Shown: positions 43,325 to 52,789 of the stretch, piece by piece | Position numbering within the stretch: position 1 is the stretch's first letter | Layout: each line of letters starts with the position of its first letter | NCBI GenBank assembly: GCA_036504445.1 | Contig: DASXVE010000012.1 | Location: 1 to 64,000 of the forward strand | Direction of reading: 5' to 3' | Origin: Candidatus Aquicultor sp. | GTDB lineage: Bacteria; Actinomycetota; Aquicultoria; Aquicultorales; Aquicultoraceae | DNA: 64,000 nucleotides | Notes under the pieces: model-generated | Database searches by the model: none | Told to the model about the DNA's origin: nothing | The model's input: only the letters and a program-made list of their open reading frames with translations | Translations under genes and position numbers: made by a program

Positions 43325-44197
43325 ATGTTAAGTATCGCTTTACCAAAAGGAAGTCTCGAAGAGCAGACGTTACTCCTCTTCGCGCAAGCCGATCTCGAGG
43401 TAAAAAAAGAATCTCGCGGATACAATCCGACAATAAAAGACCCGAGGATCAGCAAGGTCAAGATCCTGCGCCCGCAAGAGATACCGATATATGTTGCGGA
43501 CGGATATTTTGATTTAGGAATTGCAGGCCACGACTGGATAACTGAGACAGGGGCCGACGTTATCGAGGTTGCCGATATGCCGTACGCAAAAACCGGGACC
43601 GGCGTCATCAAGCTTGTCGTTGCCGTACCGGAGGACTCACCGATTACGCGCCCGGAGGACATCCCAGCCGGAAGCCGCGTAAGTACCGAGCTGCCCAACG
43701 TCACCAAGCAATATTTTGAGAAGCTCGGCATACCGGTGAAGATACTGTTCTCATACGGCGCCACCGAGGCAAAAGTGCCGGAGCTCGTCGATGTTGTCGT
43801 CGATCTGACCGAGACAGGTTCGACGCTTCGCCGCAATCGTCTTAAAATAATCGGCACCATACTGACCTCGACGACCAGGCTTATGGCGAATAAGGCCGCA
43901 TGGGAAGACCCGGAAAAACGCCAGGGAATAGAAGAGATAAAGACTTTGCTTCTCGGCGTCATCGAAGCCCGCGGCAAGGTTCTCATCAGCATGAACGTCC
44001 CAGAAGCAAGGCTCGATGACGTTGTGTCGGTGCTGCCGGCTCTTAAAAAGCCGACCGTATCGCAACTCTACAACACCGATTACCTCGCAATCGAAACCGT
44101 TGTCGAGAAATCGGGCGTCAATATCCTTATCCCGCAGCTCAAATCGATGGGCGCGGAAGATATCCTAGAATTGGGAATCTCGAAGATCATTAGGTAA
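43325..44197 (+). CDS. hisG: ATP phosphoribosyltransferase, long form
   Basis: 290 aa; ATG shortly after AAGGGAGCA. The N-terminal catalytic domains show LPKGSLEEQTLLLF, VADGYFDLGIAGHDWI and the PRPP-binding VDLTETGSTLRRN. The extra about 80 C-terminal residues (from VLISMNVPEARLDDVVSVLPAL) form the ACT-like HisG_C domain that binds histidine for feedback inhibition, so no HisZ is needed. It catalyses the first step of histidine biosynthesis, yet no other his gene is adjacent, so the pathway is dispersed or elsewhere. Confidence 0.96.
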   Translation: MLSIALPKGSLEEQTLLLFAQADLEVKKESRGYNPTIKDPRISKVKILRPQEIPIYVADGYFDLGIAGHDWITETGADVIEVADMPYAKTGTGVIKLVVAVPEDSPITRPEDIPAGSRVSTELPNVTKQYFEKLGIPVKILFSYGATEAKVPELVDVVVDLTETGSTLRRNRLKIIGTILTSTTRLMANKAAWEDPEKRQGIEEIKTLLLGVIEARGKVLISMNVPEARLDDVVSVLPALKKPTVSQLYNTDYLAIETVVEKSGVNILIPQLKSMGAEDILELGISKIIR

Positions 44198-44266
44198 GCG
44201 AGTCAACGCCTGAGCAGGACGATTGTGAACCTCTGTATGCTTGGCAGTCAAGTTTGCAAAGTCTTT

Positions 44267-44418
44267 TATAATAGAGGTATCTAGATTACTAAGTCTGTGT
44301 TAGGACTTGTATTGCAGGCACAATTAGTGTAAATGTGTATGTAACTTAATGGAACGGTAATTGGCATGTTACTAGGCCGCGATACGCGGGCATCCAGCCA
44401 ATGGATGCCCGCTTTTTT
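44267..44418 (+). promoter_or_regulatory. Attenuator-like leader of pabB
   Basis: TATAAT at 44267-44272 (no good -35) precedes a 110-nt leader with hairpin AAGTC/GACTT and an element CCGCG-ATA-CGCGG (44377-44389) that overlaps the 5' arm of a strong terminator: GCGGGCATCCA/TGGATGCCCGC (44386-44396/44402-44412) then six T. The two are mutually exclusive. No Trp-rich leader peptide or T-box motif is visible. The terminator ends 16 nt before the pabB start. Confidence 0.6.
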
Positions 44419-44433
44419 ATTTCTGGAGAACCG

Positions 44434-45900
44434 ATGGGACGATACGCCCCCTGCATTATCGTAGAAGAGCTCGATTATATAGAGGACCCGACCACCACGT
44501 TTGAGGCACTTATTAACGATATCATGCCGTTTTTGCTCGAAAGCGCGCTCGTTATGGAGCGATACGGCAGGTATTCGATTATGGGAAGCAACCCCGACGT
44601 AATTATTCGCTCGAAGAACGGAATGACCGAAGTAACGAGGGGAAACACGACTGAGATATATAAGGATGGTCCGCTCAAGGTAATCGATGAAGAAACCGAG
44701 CGGTTCGGTCACCTTAAAAACCTCGAAGATACTGAAGGTTTATCGTTGCCGTTCACCGGCGGGGCCGTAGGCTATTTTGGATACGATCTGAACCGGCAGA
44801 TAGAGCGCATGCCGAATATTGCTGTAGACGACCAGCAAATACCGGATATCTATCTGGGACTCTATCGAGAGGCGATTGTCGTCGATCACGCTGAGCATAA
44901 AGGCTATGCCGTGGCATATGTACCGAAGAGTACCAAGAAGGGCCTATGCGAGGCCAAGACACGGCTACAGTGCTTAATTGAAAAAATTCCTCTTGGCGCA
45001 AGTGAAAACGGTGAGTTACGGCTACGCGTAACAGGGAAGCTACAATCCACAAATTCTGATGCTGTCGCTTCCAACCTTTCTTCAAATTTCACCCGTACCG
45101 AGTACCGCCAAATGATTGAGGCGGCCAAGCGCTATATCTACGAGGGAGATATCTTCCAGGTCAATCTGTCCCAGCGTTTTACTGTTGACCTCCACACCGG
45201 CCACTGGCCTCTTTACAAATGCCTTCGCGCGGCCAACCCCGCACCGTTTGCGGCATTTTTGGGATATGGAGAGTTCTCCATATTAAGCTCGTCACCTGAG
45301 CGATTCATGTTTGTAGACGGCCGCCATGTTGAAACGCGGCCGATAAAAGGTACCCGCCCGCGCTTCGCCGACGCCGCCAGCAACAAAGCATCAATACAAG
45401 AGCTCAAAGATAGTGAAAAGGACGCCGCAGAGCATGTAATGATAGTCGATGTAAAACGGAACGACCTCGGGCGCGTATGCGTGACGGGAAGCGTTTGTGT
45501 ACCCGAGCTAATGGTTTTGGAGAGCTATAAATCGGTACACCATCTGGTCTCAACCATCGTCGGGCAGCTGCGCGCGGATGTCGGGGCCATGGACCTGTTG
45601 CGAGCGAGCTTTCCTGGAGGATCGATAAGCGGTGCGCCGAAGATTCGGGCTATGGAGATAATCGAAGGGCTCGAGCCGCATCGCAGAAATCTCTATACCG
45701 GTTCAATCGGTTATATCAGCACAAATGGTAAAATGGATACCAACATAGTAATCCGTACGTTAACCGCTCTGGGGGACAAAGCATATTTTCAGGTTGGCGG
45801 CGGTATCGTGGCCGACTCAGACCCCGATGCGGAATATATTGAAACGCTGGATAAAGGGCGTGCGATTTTTGAAGCACTCGGGATGGATGTAGACGATTAG
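44434..45900 (+). CDS. pabB: Aminodeoxychorismate synthase component I
   Basis: 488 aa from ATG 44434, 5 nt after CTGGAG; the upstream in-frame ATG at 44401 lies inside the terminator and is rejected. The chorismate-binding domain (about 215-480) contains ETRPIKGTRPR, where Lys marks PabB (TrpE has PIAGT), plus KNDL-type VDVKRNDLGRVC and FPGGSISGAPKIRAMEII. With a PabA glutaminase encoded elsewhere it makes 4-amino-4-deoxychorismate for folate. pabC follows 12 nt downstream. Confidence 0.9.
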   Translation: MGRYAPCIIVEELDYIEDPTTTFEALINDIMPFLLESALVMERYGRYSIMGSNPDVIIRSKNGMTEVTRGNTTEIYKDGPLKVIDEETERFGHLKNLEDTEGLSLPFTGGAVGYFGYDLNRQIERMPNIAVDDQQIPDIYLGLYREAIVVDHAEHKGYAVAYVPKSTKKGLCEAKTRLQCLIEKIPLGASENGELRLRVTGKLQSTNSDAVASNLSSNFTRTEYRQMIEAAKRYIYEGDIFQVNLSQRFTVDLHTGHWPLYKCLRAANPAPFAAFLGYGEFSILSSSPERFMFVDGRHVETRPIKGTRPRFADAASNKASIQELKDSEKDAAEHVMIVDVKRNDLGRVCVTGSVCVPELMVLESYKSVHHLVSTIVGQLRADVGAMDLLRASFPGGSISGAPKIRAMEIIEGLEPHRRNLYTGSIGYISTNGKMDTNIVIRTLTALGDKAYFQVGGGIVADSDPDAEYIETLDKGRAIFEALGMDVDD

Positions 45901-45912
45901 AGAGGCGCATGC

Positions 45913-46746
45913 ATGAAGATATACCTCAACGGCGATTTTGTAGATGCCAACGAAGCAAAGGTAAGCATATTTGACGCCGGGTTTCTGTACGGCGCAGGCC
46001 TCTTTGAAACGATGCGTGCTTACAATGGTACTATATTTGCGTTAGATCGCCATTTAGACCGGCTTACAACAGCCGCCCGGATCCTTGAGTTTCCTTCGAT
46101 TCCGTCTGCGGCTGAGCTGCAAGGCGTATGCAATGAAGTAATTACGGTAAATAAGCTATCAGATGCACGAGTGCGACTCACCGTGTCCTGGGGCGAATCG
46201 GCTTATGACCATGCGACCGTAGCAATTAGCGCTTCACCGTATAGCGGCTACGAAAGGGAGCTATACGAAAACGGCATGTCGGCGATTACCCTGCCCGGTT
46301 ATCGCTGCTCGAACACCCTGCTCGCCACAGTCAAATCTACGAGTTATTTCGCATCGGTACTAGCAAGAAAAGAAGCGGTTGCGACTGGTTGCGACGAGGC
46401 GCTTCTCACAAACGAACACAGTCACATTACGGAAGGTTCAATCAGCAACGTCTTTGCGGTAGTCGATGGCGTTATTTCTACGCCTCGCGTCGCAGATGGG
46501 TTGCTACCGGGTGTTACCAGGGAAGTTGTAATCGAAGTCATCGCGGATTCGGGCTACGAATTAATCCAGCGCAGCATCCATAAGGATGAGCTGTTTCGCT
46601 TTGACGAGCTTTTCCTAACGAATTCCCTCATGGAGATTATGCCGCTCACGCAAGTAGATGGAAACCGGATTGGCGCAGGTAGTCCTGGCCAAATAACGAT
46701 AGATATATCCAGGCATTTCAAGGGCTATGTAAGAACGACTATTTAG
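45913..46746 (+). CDS. pabC: Aminodeoxychorismate lyase (class IV PLP enzyme)
   Basis: A 277-aa fold-type IV PLP enzyme: FDAGFLYGAGLFETMRAYNG at the N-terminus, the PLP Lys in ATVKSTSYFASVLARKEA (about 140-157), EGSISNVFAVVDG and DGLLPGVTREVV. Branched-chain aminotransferases share this fold, but the position directly after pabB supports 4-amino-4-deoxychorismate lyase, producing p-aminobenzoate. Note FLTNSLMEIMPLTQVDG near the C-terminus, as in PabC/D-amino acid transaminase relatives. Confidence 0.82.
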   Translation: MKIYLNGDFVDANEAKVSIFDAGFLYGAGLFETMRAYNGTIFALDRHLDRLTTAARILEFPSIPSAAELQGVCNEVITVNKLSDARVRLTVSWGESAYDHATVAISASPYSGYERELYENGMSAITLPGYRCSNTLLATVKSTSYFASVLARKEAVATGCDEALLTNEHSHITEGSISNVFAVVDGVISTPRVADGLLPGVTREVVIEVIADSGYELIQRSIHKDELFRFDELFLTNSLMEIMPLTQVDGNRIGAGSPGQITIDISRHFKGYVRTTI

Positions 46747-46800
46747 CCTGTTGCCCTATCAACCGTTTGGTTATTCATCCCAGTCCCAAGCGTCGCAATT

Positions 46801-49452
46801 TTACCCCTGTGTCGTCACATAGATAATAACTTTAGACCCCGGAGCGGCATCCGTTCGCGCTGCCGGATTCTGGTTGCTAACCATGCCCATACCGTACCGC
46901 CGGATGCTCTGACGCTTGGTATCGTTGTAGATAACAACGATAAAACCCCTGGATTCAAGCATATTTCGAGCGGCCGCTTCACTTCTTCCAATAACGTTGG
47001 GAACTGTAGTGTTGCTAATGGTACTGCTTGTACTCGTACCGCTTACGATAATCTTAACGGTAGCGCCTTTTTGTGCTTGGTATCCACCGGACGGGTCTTG
47101 GTTGATCACCTGGCCCACCGGCACATCGCTTACCTGCGATTCCTGCGATACTAAGAATCCTTCGTTCTGAAGATTATTTGTAGCCTGATCCGCGGTCATA
47201 CCGACGACATTCGGTACGGATACCTGCGCCGTATTGCCATCGCCATTGCCCGTATCGGGAGTTTGCGCCGGTAGTTTGTTCGTAGTGCCGCTTACCGTTA
47301 TCGAAATAATCGCGCCTTCTTTAACAGCGGTTTCAGCGGCAGGATTTTGCTCGATAACCTGCGCCAGCGGTACTGTTGCATCAATTTTCGTAAATATTGC
47401 CGATCCAAGCTTAGCCGCGGTTAGAGCGGCTATCGCATCGGCTTGCGTCATACCCACCAGGTTCGGAACCTGAATAGCCTTATGAAGCGTGCACGTTTTA
47501 AGGCTGCGCGGGCGATATTTACGCACGAATACGTGTTTGCTTACTTTCGGGCAGAACTCATTTGCGATACCGTTACTCTCGTCGCAGAGCGAAACATACG
47601 TTAACGAGCCGGGCGGCGCGTCGGGAAAGTCATGCTCCGGCACGCCTTTGAGCGCCTTCTTCATAAAAGCAGCCCAAATCTGTGCCGGGAAGGTACCGCC
47701 GGCAACCTTGATACCGTGAACATTGCGCATCGGATCTTCCTTGGCCTGGTAACCGACCCAGACTGACGCGACAAGGTCGGGTGTATAACCGACGAACCAC
47801 GCATCTCTGTAATCCTGTGTCGTTCCGGTTTTACCGGCGACCGGCCTGCCGATGCGGGCGCGTGCGCCGGTACCGCTCTGCACGACACCTTTGAGGATAT
47901 CATTGACCAGCGCGGCGACCGCCTGATCGACCCCCGGTTTCGGTTGCACTTTATGATCGTAAATTACCTGCCCGTTCGGCATAATAATTTTCTGGACGCC
48001 GAACGCCGGATTATGTGCACCGTTATTCGCGAACGTCGAGTAGGCCGATGCCATCTCCAGCGGGGTAAGACCCGGACGCAAGCCGCCGAGCGTGATGGAG
48101 GGATTCGGATTAATAGGGCTCGTTATGCCAAGCTTTCTCGCAGCTTCGATGGTTTTTTCCACGCCGACCTTCATTATGAGACCTGCGTATACGACGTTAA
48201 TCGACATGGCCGTCGCCCTTCGCAGGCTTACAAAGCCGGAACCGGACTCACCGGAGTAATTGTGCACGACCCAGGGTTTCGTGCCGGGCACATGAATTGT
48301 TAGCGGCGATGACGCTTGGAAGCCGTCGTCCGGCGAAACACCGTTCATTAGCCCCGCAGCTAGAGTAATCGGTTTAAATGACGACCCGGGCTGCCTTAAG
48401 CCCTGCGCCGCGTTATTAAACTTGCTCTTATTGAAGTTCTTACCGCCGACCATCGCCTTAACCGCACCGGTTTTCGGGTCGATTGCGACAAGCGCCACAT
48501 CCGGGTCGCGCGGGCTCGGCAAATATTTCTTCCAGGATGTATCCGCATATTCCTGGAGTTTCGTATCGAGCGTCGTGTAAATCTTCAGCCCCTGCGAATA
48601 CACGTCTTTCTCGTCAAAACCGAGTTTCTTGAGCTCGGTCTTTATCCATTCGGCATAGTACGGGGCAATACCGTTATATCTCTGCTTTGTCGATGCGAGT
48701 ACGATCGGATGCTTTTTCATAGTTTCCGCTTCCGGCTTTTTCACCGACCCCTGTTGCGCCATGAGATCGATTACCAGGTTGCGTCGCTGCATTGCACCGA
48801 CCGGGTCTTTGTATGGGTTGTATAGTTCCGGCCCCTTGATAAGGCCGGCGAGCAGAGCGCTCTGCTCGATAGTGAGTTTGCTTGCGGGAACACCGAAGTA
48901 CGATTCGCTCGCCGCCTCGATTCCATACGAACGATTTCCAAAGTAAATGGTGTTGAGATACTTTTCGAGGATTTGCGCTTTCGTATAATTGCGCTCGAGT
49001 TCCATAGCTAAAAAAGCCTCGCGAACCTTTCTAACAATCGTCTTTTCAGGGCTAAAGTACGCATTCTTAACGTATTGCTGGGTGATGGTAGAGCCGCCCT
49101 GCGACGCTCCACCGGTGCGGATATCCCGAACCAACGCACCGACGATACGAATCAAATCGATGCCGCTATGCTCGTAAAAACGTTGATCCTCAACTGCTAT
49201 AACCGCTTTTTGCAGGTTTGGTGAGATTTGCGCGAGCGGAACAATAGTACGGTTTTCATGGTAAAGCTTTGTTATCTGCGTACCATCGGCCGCATAAATG
49301 TAGGAAGTTTGGTTTTTGACCACGCTTTTTACATCACCGATATTAGGTAGATCGCGAGTCACGCCGTTGACAAACCAGGCCAGCGCACCGACCATGACTG
49401 CTACAAATACGGCGAATGCAATAAGGAATTTCTTTCCGCGAGATAGCGCCAA
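46801..49452 (-). CDS. Class A penicillin-binding protein with C-terminal PASTA repeats
   Basis: 883 aa. One N-terminal membrane helix (about 8-30), then glycosyltransferase domain GT51 (AVEDQRFYEHSGID, GGSTITQQYVKN, with catalytic Glu in VEDQRF), and a transpeptidase domain with the SxxK Ser in PGSSFKPI, SxN in SINVVYAG and KTGTTQDYRDAWFVG. The tail has about three PASTA repeats (PNLVGMTQADAIAAL, PNVVGMTADQATNNL, PNVIGRSEAAARNML). It polymerises and cross-links peptidoglycan; PASTA-type PBP1 enzymes are typical of Gram-positive bacteria including actinobacteria. Confidence 0.95.
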   Translation of the reverse strand: MALSRGKKFLIAFAVFVAVMVGALAWFVNGVTRDLPNIGDVKSVVKNQTSYIYAADGTQITKLYHENRTIVPLAQISPNLQKAVIAVEDQRFYEHSGIDLIRIVGALVRDIRTGGASQGGSTITQQYVKNAYFSPEKTIVRKVREAFLAMELERNYTKAQILEKYLNTIYFGNRSYGIEAASESYFGVPASKLTIEQSALLAGLIKGPELYNPYKDPVGAMQRRNLVIDLMAQQGSVKKPEAETMKKHPIVLASTKQRYNGIAPYYAEWIKTELKKLGFDEKDVYSQGLKIYTTLDTKLQEYADTSWKKYLPSPRDPDVALVAIDPKTGAVKAMVGGKNFNKSKFNNAAQGLRQPGSSFKPITLAAGLMNGVSPDDGFQASSPLTIHVPGTKPWVVHNYSGESGSGFVSLRRATAMSINVVYAGLIMKVGVEKTIEAARKLGITSPINPNPSITLGGLRPGLTPLEMASAYSTFANNGAHNPAFGVQKIIMPNGQVIYDHKVQPKPGVDQAVAALVNDILKGVVQSGTGARARIGRPVAGKTGTTQDYRDAWFVGYTPDLVASVWVGYQAKEDPMRNVHGIKVAGGTFPAQIWAAFMKKALKGVPEHDFPDAPPGSLTYVSLCDESNGIANEFCPKVSKHVFVRKYRPRSLKTCTLHKAIQVPNLVGMTQADAIAALTAAKLGSAIFTKIDATVPLAQVIEQNPAAETAVKEGAIISITVSGTTNKLPAQTPDTGNGDGNTAQVSVPNVVGMTADQATNNLQNEGFLVSQESQVSDVPVGQVINQDPSGGYQAQKGATVKIIVSGTSTSSTISNTTVPNVIGRSEAAARNMLESRGFIVVIYNDTKRQSIRRYGMGMVSNQNPAARTDAAPGSKVIIYVTTQG

Positions 49453-49711
49453 GGTTCAGCCTCCGAATGCTATGATTGCTGCTTCTTCCATTACTATAAC
49501 TATATCTAGATTGCCATAAATATGCGCATTTTGCTAGAGAGGGCACTATGCTTGTGGGTGGACGCTTGCATATATAGTTTAAGTATAGCAAGTATGCGCC
49601 CGTCGCGTAACAGCGTTTTATATGGGCGAAAGCCAAAGTACACATTCTGTATTAATGGCGTCTTCTGTGATAGGATAGTGCTGATAAAATGTCACCGGGG
49701 AGGTGAGTGGA

Positions 49712-49939
49712 TTGCGCGAGCAAGTTGAAGCAGCATTAGCACGCATACGGCCGGCTCTTCAGGCTGACGGTGGTGACATCGAGCTTGTGGACGTTACCGA
49801 CGAGGGTATCGTTCAAGTCAGATTGCAGGGTGCATGCGCCGGGTGCCCAATGTCGCAGATGACATTGACCCATTATGTTGAGCAAACTCTAAAGGAAATG
49901 GTTCCCGGAGTGACGGCAGTACAGCCCGTCATGGGGTAA
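49712..49939 (+). CDS. NifU-like C-terminal domain protein (Fe-S cluster scaffold)
   Basis: 75 aa from TTG 49712, 8 nt after GGGGAGG; the GTG at 49703 is too close to that site. The whole protein is a NifU C-terminal domain: IRPALQADGGDIELVDV, then the CxxC in GACAGCPMSQMTL that holds a transient [4Fe-4S] cluster, and MVPGVTAVQPV. Such stand-alone Nfu proteins pass clusters to apo-enzymes, and the window encodes several Fe-S proteins. Confidence 0.92.
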   Translation: MREQVEAALARIRPALQADGGDIELVDVTDEGIVQVRLQGACAGCPMSQMTLTHYVEQTLKEMVPGVTAVQPVMG

Positions 49940-50076
49940 TCCATCGCCTTTATGTAGAGTTAATAAAGCCAGTAGCCGTAATTAGTGAATTCGAGCTAAT
50001 TTGAGCTATAGAATGCAAGCAGCCGGGGTGCAGGCCTCGGCTGCTGATTTATATTTTGAAGTAGGAGCGAAACAAT

Positions 50077-51300
50077 ATGAAAAAGCCGGAGATTTTGTCC
50101 CCGGCAGGGAACATGGAGCGGCTTGAATACGCCCTGGCCTACGGCGCCGATGCCGTCTATATCGGCGGTCGTGAGTTCAGCCTGCGCGCCAAAGCCAGCA
50201 ATTTCTCAATCGAGGATATCCGGAAAGCGGTCGCGGTAACGCACGCAGCGGGGAAAAAGCTCTATGTGACCATCAACATTTTTGCGCGCGACGACGATTT
50301 CGAAAAACTGGAACCGTATACCGTCGATTTGGCGGATGGCGGGGTCGACGCGGTTATAGTCGCCGATCCAGGCGTTCTGCATACGATTAAGCGCGTAGCG
50401 CCGGGTTTGCGCGTGCACATCAGCACGCAGGCGAATACAACCAACACCGCTGCCGCCGAGTTCTGGGCGGCTCAGGGCGCAGCTCGCGTCGTGCTTGCAC
50501 GGGAGCTCAGCGCATCCGAGATGGCTGAGATATCAGAAAACGCCGGCGTTCAAACTGAGGCGTTTATCCACGGAGCCATGTGTATTTCGTATTCCGGCAG
50601 GTGCCTGATGAGTAAGTTCTTTGCCGACCGGGACGCAAACCGAGGCGACTGCGCGCACTCCTGTCGCTGGAAGTATCACCTGGTAGAGGAGACGCGCCCC
50701 GGCGAATATCACGAAGTGCAGCAAGACGAACGCGGCACATATTTTTTCAACTCGAAGGATCTCGCGCTCATCGGCCGCATACCCGAGCTTATGCGCTGCG
50801 GCCTGAGCAGCCTCAAGATTGAAGGCAGGATGAAGGGCACGCACTATGTCGCCGCAATTACTAAAATATATCGACAGGCAATCGACCGCTACTTTGCCGA
50901 CCCGGACAATTACGAGCCCGACCCGGAGTGGTTTGAAGAGATGGAAAAAGTAAGCCACCGGCAGTATTCGACAGGATTCTTCCAAGGAGATAAAGGAGAA
51001 GAATTACTTGATTATGCCCGTTACGAAAAATCCCACGATTTTGTCGGTCTTGTGGACGGCTACGATGCGGAAAAGAAAATGGTAACGGTATCGGTTAGAA
51101 ACAGGCTCAGGATTTCCGAACCAGTAGAAATATTAAGCCCGAACGGCCTGGTAAAAGACTATTATATACCTGGGATGTTCCAGATAGGAAAAGCGGGCCA
51201 GCTCGAGCCGGTCGATGTTTCGCACGCAGGATATCGCGTATGTATCCCGTCGGAAGCGCCGTGGCCCGAATTTGCAATTCTGCGGCGAAGGGTAGATTGA
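50077..51300 (+). CDS. U32-family peptidase-like protein
   Basis: A 407-aa protein. N-terminal KPEILSPAGNMERLEYALAYGADAVYIGG and the family signature EAFIHGAMCISYSGRC (about 163-178), followed by conserved Cys in RGDCAHSCRWKY. This is the U32 pattern, with a C-terminal beta domain (VGLVDGYDAEKKMVTVSVRNR). Some relatives (TrhP/RlhA) act in tRNA or rRNA hydroxylation rather than proteolysis, and the conserved cysteines fit that view; the true activity is not known. It probably starts the operon with the YqeG-like and aroE genes downstream. Confidence 0.88.
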   Translation: MKKPEILSPAGNMERLEYALAYGADAVYIGGREFSLRAKASNFSIEDIRKAVAVTHAAGKKLYVTINIFARDDDFEKLEPYTVDLADGGVDAVIVADPGVLHTIKRVAPGLRVHISTQANTTNTAAAEFWAAQGAARVVLARELSASEMAEISENAGVQTEAFIHGAMCISYSGRCLMSKFFADRDANRGDCAHSCRWKYHLVEETRPGEYHEVQQDERGTYFFNSKDLALIGRIPELMRCGLSSLKIEGRMKGTHYVAAITKIYRQAIDRYFADPDNYEPDPEWFEEMEKVSHRQYSTGFFQGDKGEELLDYARYEKSHDFVGLVDGYDAEKKMVTVSVRNRLRISEPVEILSPNGLVKDYYIPGMFQIGKAGQLEPVDVSHAGYRVCIPSEAPWPEFAILRRRVD

Positions 51301-51339
51301 TTGCCGCTTGATTGCTAAACTCTATGTTGAGGTGACTAC

Positions 51340-51891
51340 GTGCTAAAGAAGCTTTATCCGGACCAGTACTTCGAATCAATATACAGGATTGACTTAGCTC
51401 ATCTGAAATCGCACGGTATCAAGGGCCTAATCCTTGATCTCGACAACACGATCATCGCCCGCAATAGCTTGGTTGCAACCGAAGAGCTAAAGACGTGGCT
51501 GCAAACCATTAAAAATGAAGGCTTTAAGGCCTGCATCGTCTCAAACAACTGGAAACAGCGCGTATCAACGATTGCCGAACAGATAGGGTTACCGCTGGTT
51601 GCGAGGGCTACAAAACCGCGGAAAGCGGCTTTCCGGCGGGCCATGGAAGCGCTCGGCACTACCATTAGCGATACGGTTGTCATTGGCGACCAGATATTTA
51701 CCGATATTTTTGGCGGAAACCGCGTTGGCCTGCGCACGATTCTCGTCGTGCCGGTAAGCAACCACGAGGCATTTCATACCAGATTTCTCAGGCGCCTTGA
51801 GAGCCGGGTCATCAAACGCTGGAACGACCACATCGGCAACCTAATGGAGCAGGAGGGCACCGTACGCCCGGATCGCCAGGGAGTGGGCTAA
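51340..51891 (+). CDS. yqeG: YqeG-family HAD phosphatase
   Basis: 183 aa; GTG start 5 nt after GAGGTG. HAD motif I GLILDLDNTIIARN (nucleophile Asp near residue 30), motif II VSNNWKQR, Lys in TKPRKAAFRRAM and motif IV VIGDQIFTDIFGGNRVG. This is the YqeG/GEP4 type, whose yeast member dephosphorylates phosphatidylglycerophosphate; the bacterial substrate is not settled. aroE begins 2 nt after its stop, as is common in Gram-positive genomes. Confidence 0.88.
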   Translation: MLKKLYPDQYFESIYRIDLAHLKSHGIKGLILDLDNTIIARNSLVATEELKTWLQTIKNEGFKACIVSNNWKQRVSTIAEQIGLPLVARATKPRKAAFRRAMEALGTTISDTVVIGDQIFTDIFGGNRVGLRTILVVPVSNHEAFHTRFLRRLESRVIKRWNDHIGNLMEQEGTVRPDRQGVG

Positions 51892-51892
51892 T

Positions 51893-52789
51893 ATGCGCAA
51901 GATCACCGGAACTACCGCCGTCACCGGCATAATCGGCTATCCGCTTACATACACGCTATCGCCCCTCATGCACAACCGCGCCTTTGACGTGCTCGATTTA
52001 AACTACAGGTATCTACCGTTTATCGTCCGAGTTGAAGAGTTAGCCCCGGCAATCGCCGGTGTTAAAGCGCTGAATATTCACGGCATTAACGTGACCATGC
52101 CGCATAAAGAAACGGTTATCCCGTTTCTTGATGAGCTTACCGAAGAATCCCGCATCATGGGGGCAGTCAACACAATTCTCAACAGCGAAGGCCGTTTGAT
52201 CGGCTACAATACCGACGGTGACGGGTTTCTGAAATCCCTTGAAGAGGAATCGTTCAGCCCGGAAGATAAAAGCGCAATTATTCTAGGTACAGGAGGCGCG
52301 GCGAAAGCTGTTGCCATTGCTCTGGCGCGCGCCGGAGCGCACGAAATCGCGATTATCGGGCGCTCAAAAGCCAAGGCGGAAGCGATTTCAGAGCAAATTC
52401 AGGCAAATATTAAGGAAATATATGTTAAAACGCTTACTTTTAGCGACAATCTGGCCGATATTTTTCAACATGGAGAACTAGTCGTTAACGCAACACCTGT
52501 AGGCATGAATGAAAGCGGAGATCTCCTACCGGTTCCTTTAGAGTTTATTAACGAATCGCAGTTTGTGTACGACCTCATATATGTACCACTAGAAACACCA
52601 CTATTACGCCTAGCACGACAAAAAGGAGCACGAACAGCGAACGGCCTCGGAATGCTTTTGCATCAGGCCGCGATTGCTTTTTTTGTTTGGACCGGGATTT
52701 CCGCCCCAGTTGAAGATATGCGACAGGCGCTGCTCGAAGAACTAGAGAGCGGAGATCGGCCATATAATGTTTCGGAGAAAGATCGGTGA
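51893..52789 (+). CDS. aroE: Shikimate dehydrogenase
   Basis: 298 aa. Shikimate-binding segments TGIIGYPLTYTLSPLMHN and NVTMPHKE (catalytic Lys near 67) and GAVNTIL, then the NADP-binding GTGGAAKAVAIAL and IIGRSKAKAEA, ending with YVPLETPLLRLARQKGARTANGLGMLLHQA. It reduces 3-dehydroshikimate in aromatic amino acid synthesis. Its last 23 nt overlap the start of the following pilB gene, suggesting coupling of this operon to the pilus genes. Confidence 0.96.
   Translation: MRKITGTTAVTGIIGYPLTYTLSPLMHNRAFDVLDLNYRYLPFIVRVEELAPAIAGVKALNIHGINVTMPHKETVIPFLDELTEESRIMGAVNTILNSEGRLIGYNTDGDGFLKSLEEESFSPEDKSAIILGTGGAAKAVAIALARAGAHEIAIIGRSKAKAEAISEQIQANIKEIYVKTLTFSDNLADIFQHGELVVNATPVGMNESGDLLPVPLEFINESQFVYDLIYVPLETPLLRLARQKGARTANGLGMLLHQAAIAFFVWTGISAPVEDMRQALLEELESGDRPYNVSEKDR

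Noticed and set aside
44281-44400. T-box or tryptophan leader peptide before pabB
   Set aside because: The T-box TGGNACCGCG motif is only loosely approached (TGGAACGGT), and no short ORF with Trp codons and a ribosome-binding site exists.
44401-45900. Reading pabB as trpE (anthranilate synthase) with a start at 44401
   Set aside because: The motif PIKGT with Lys marks PabB, pabC follows directly, and ATG 44401 lies within the terminator hairpin.
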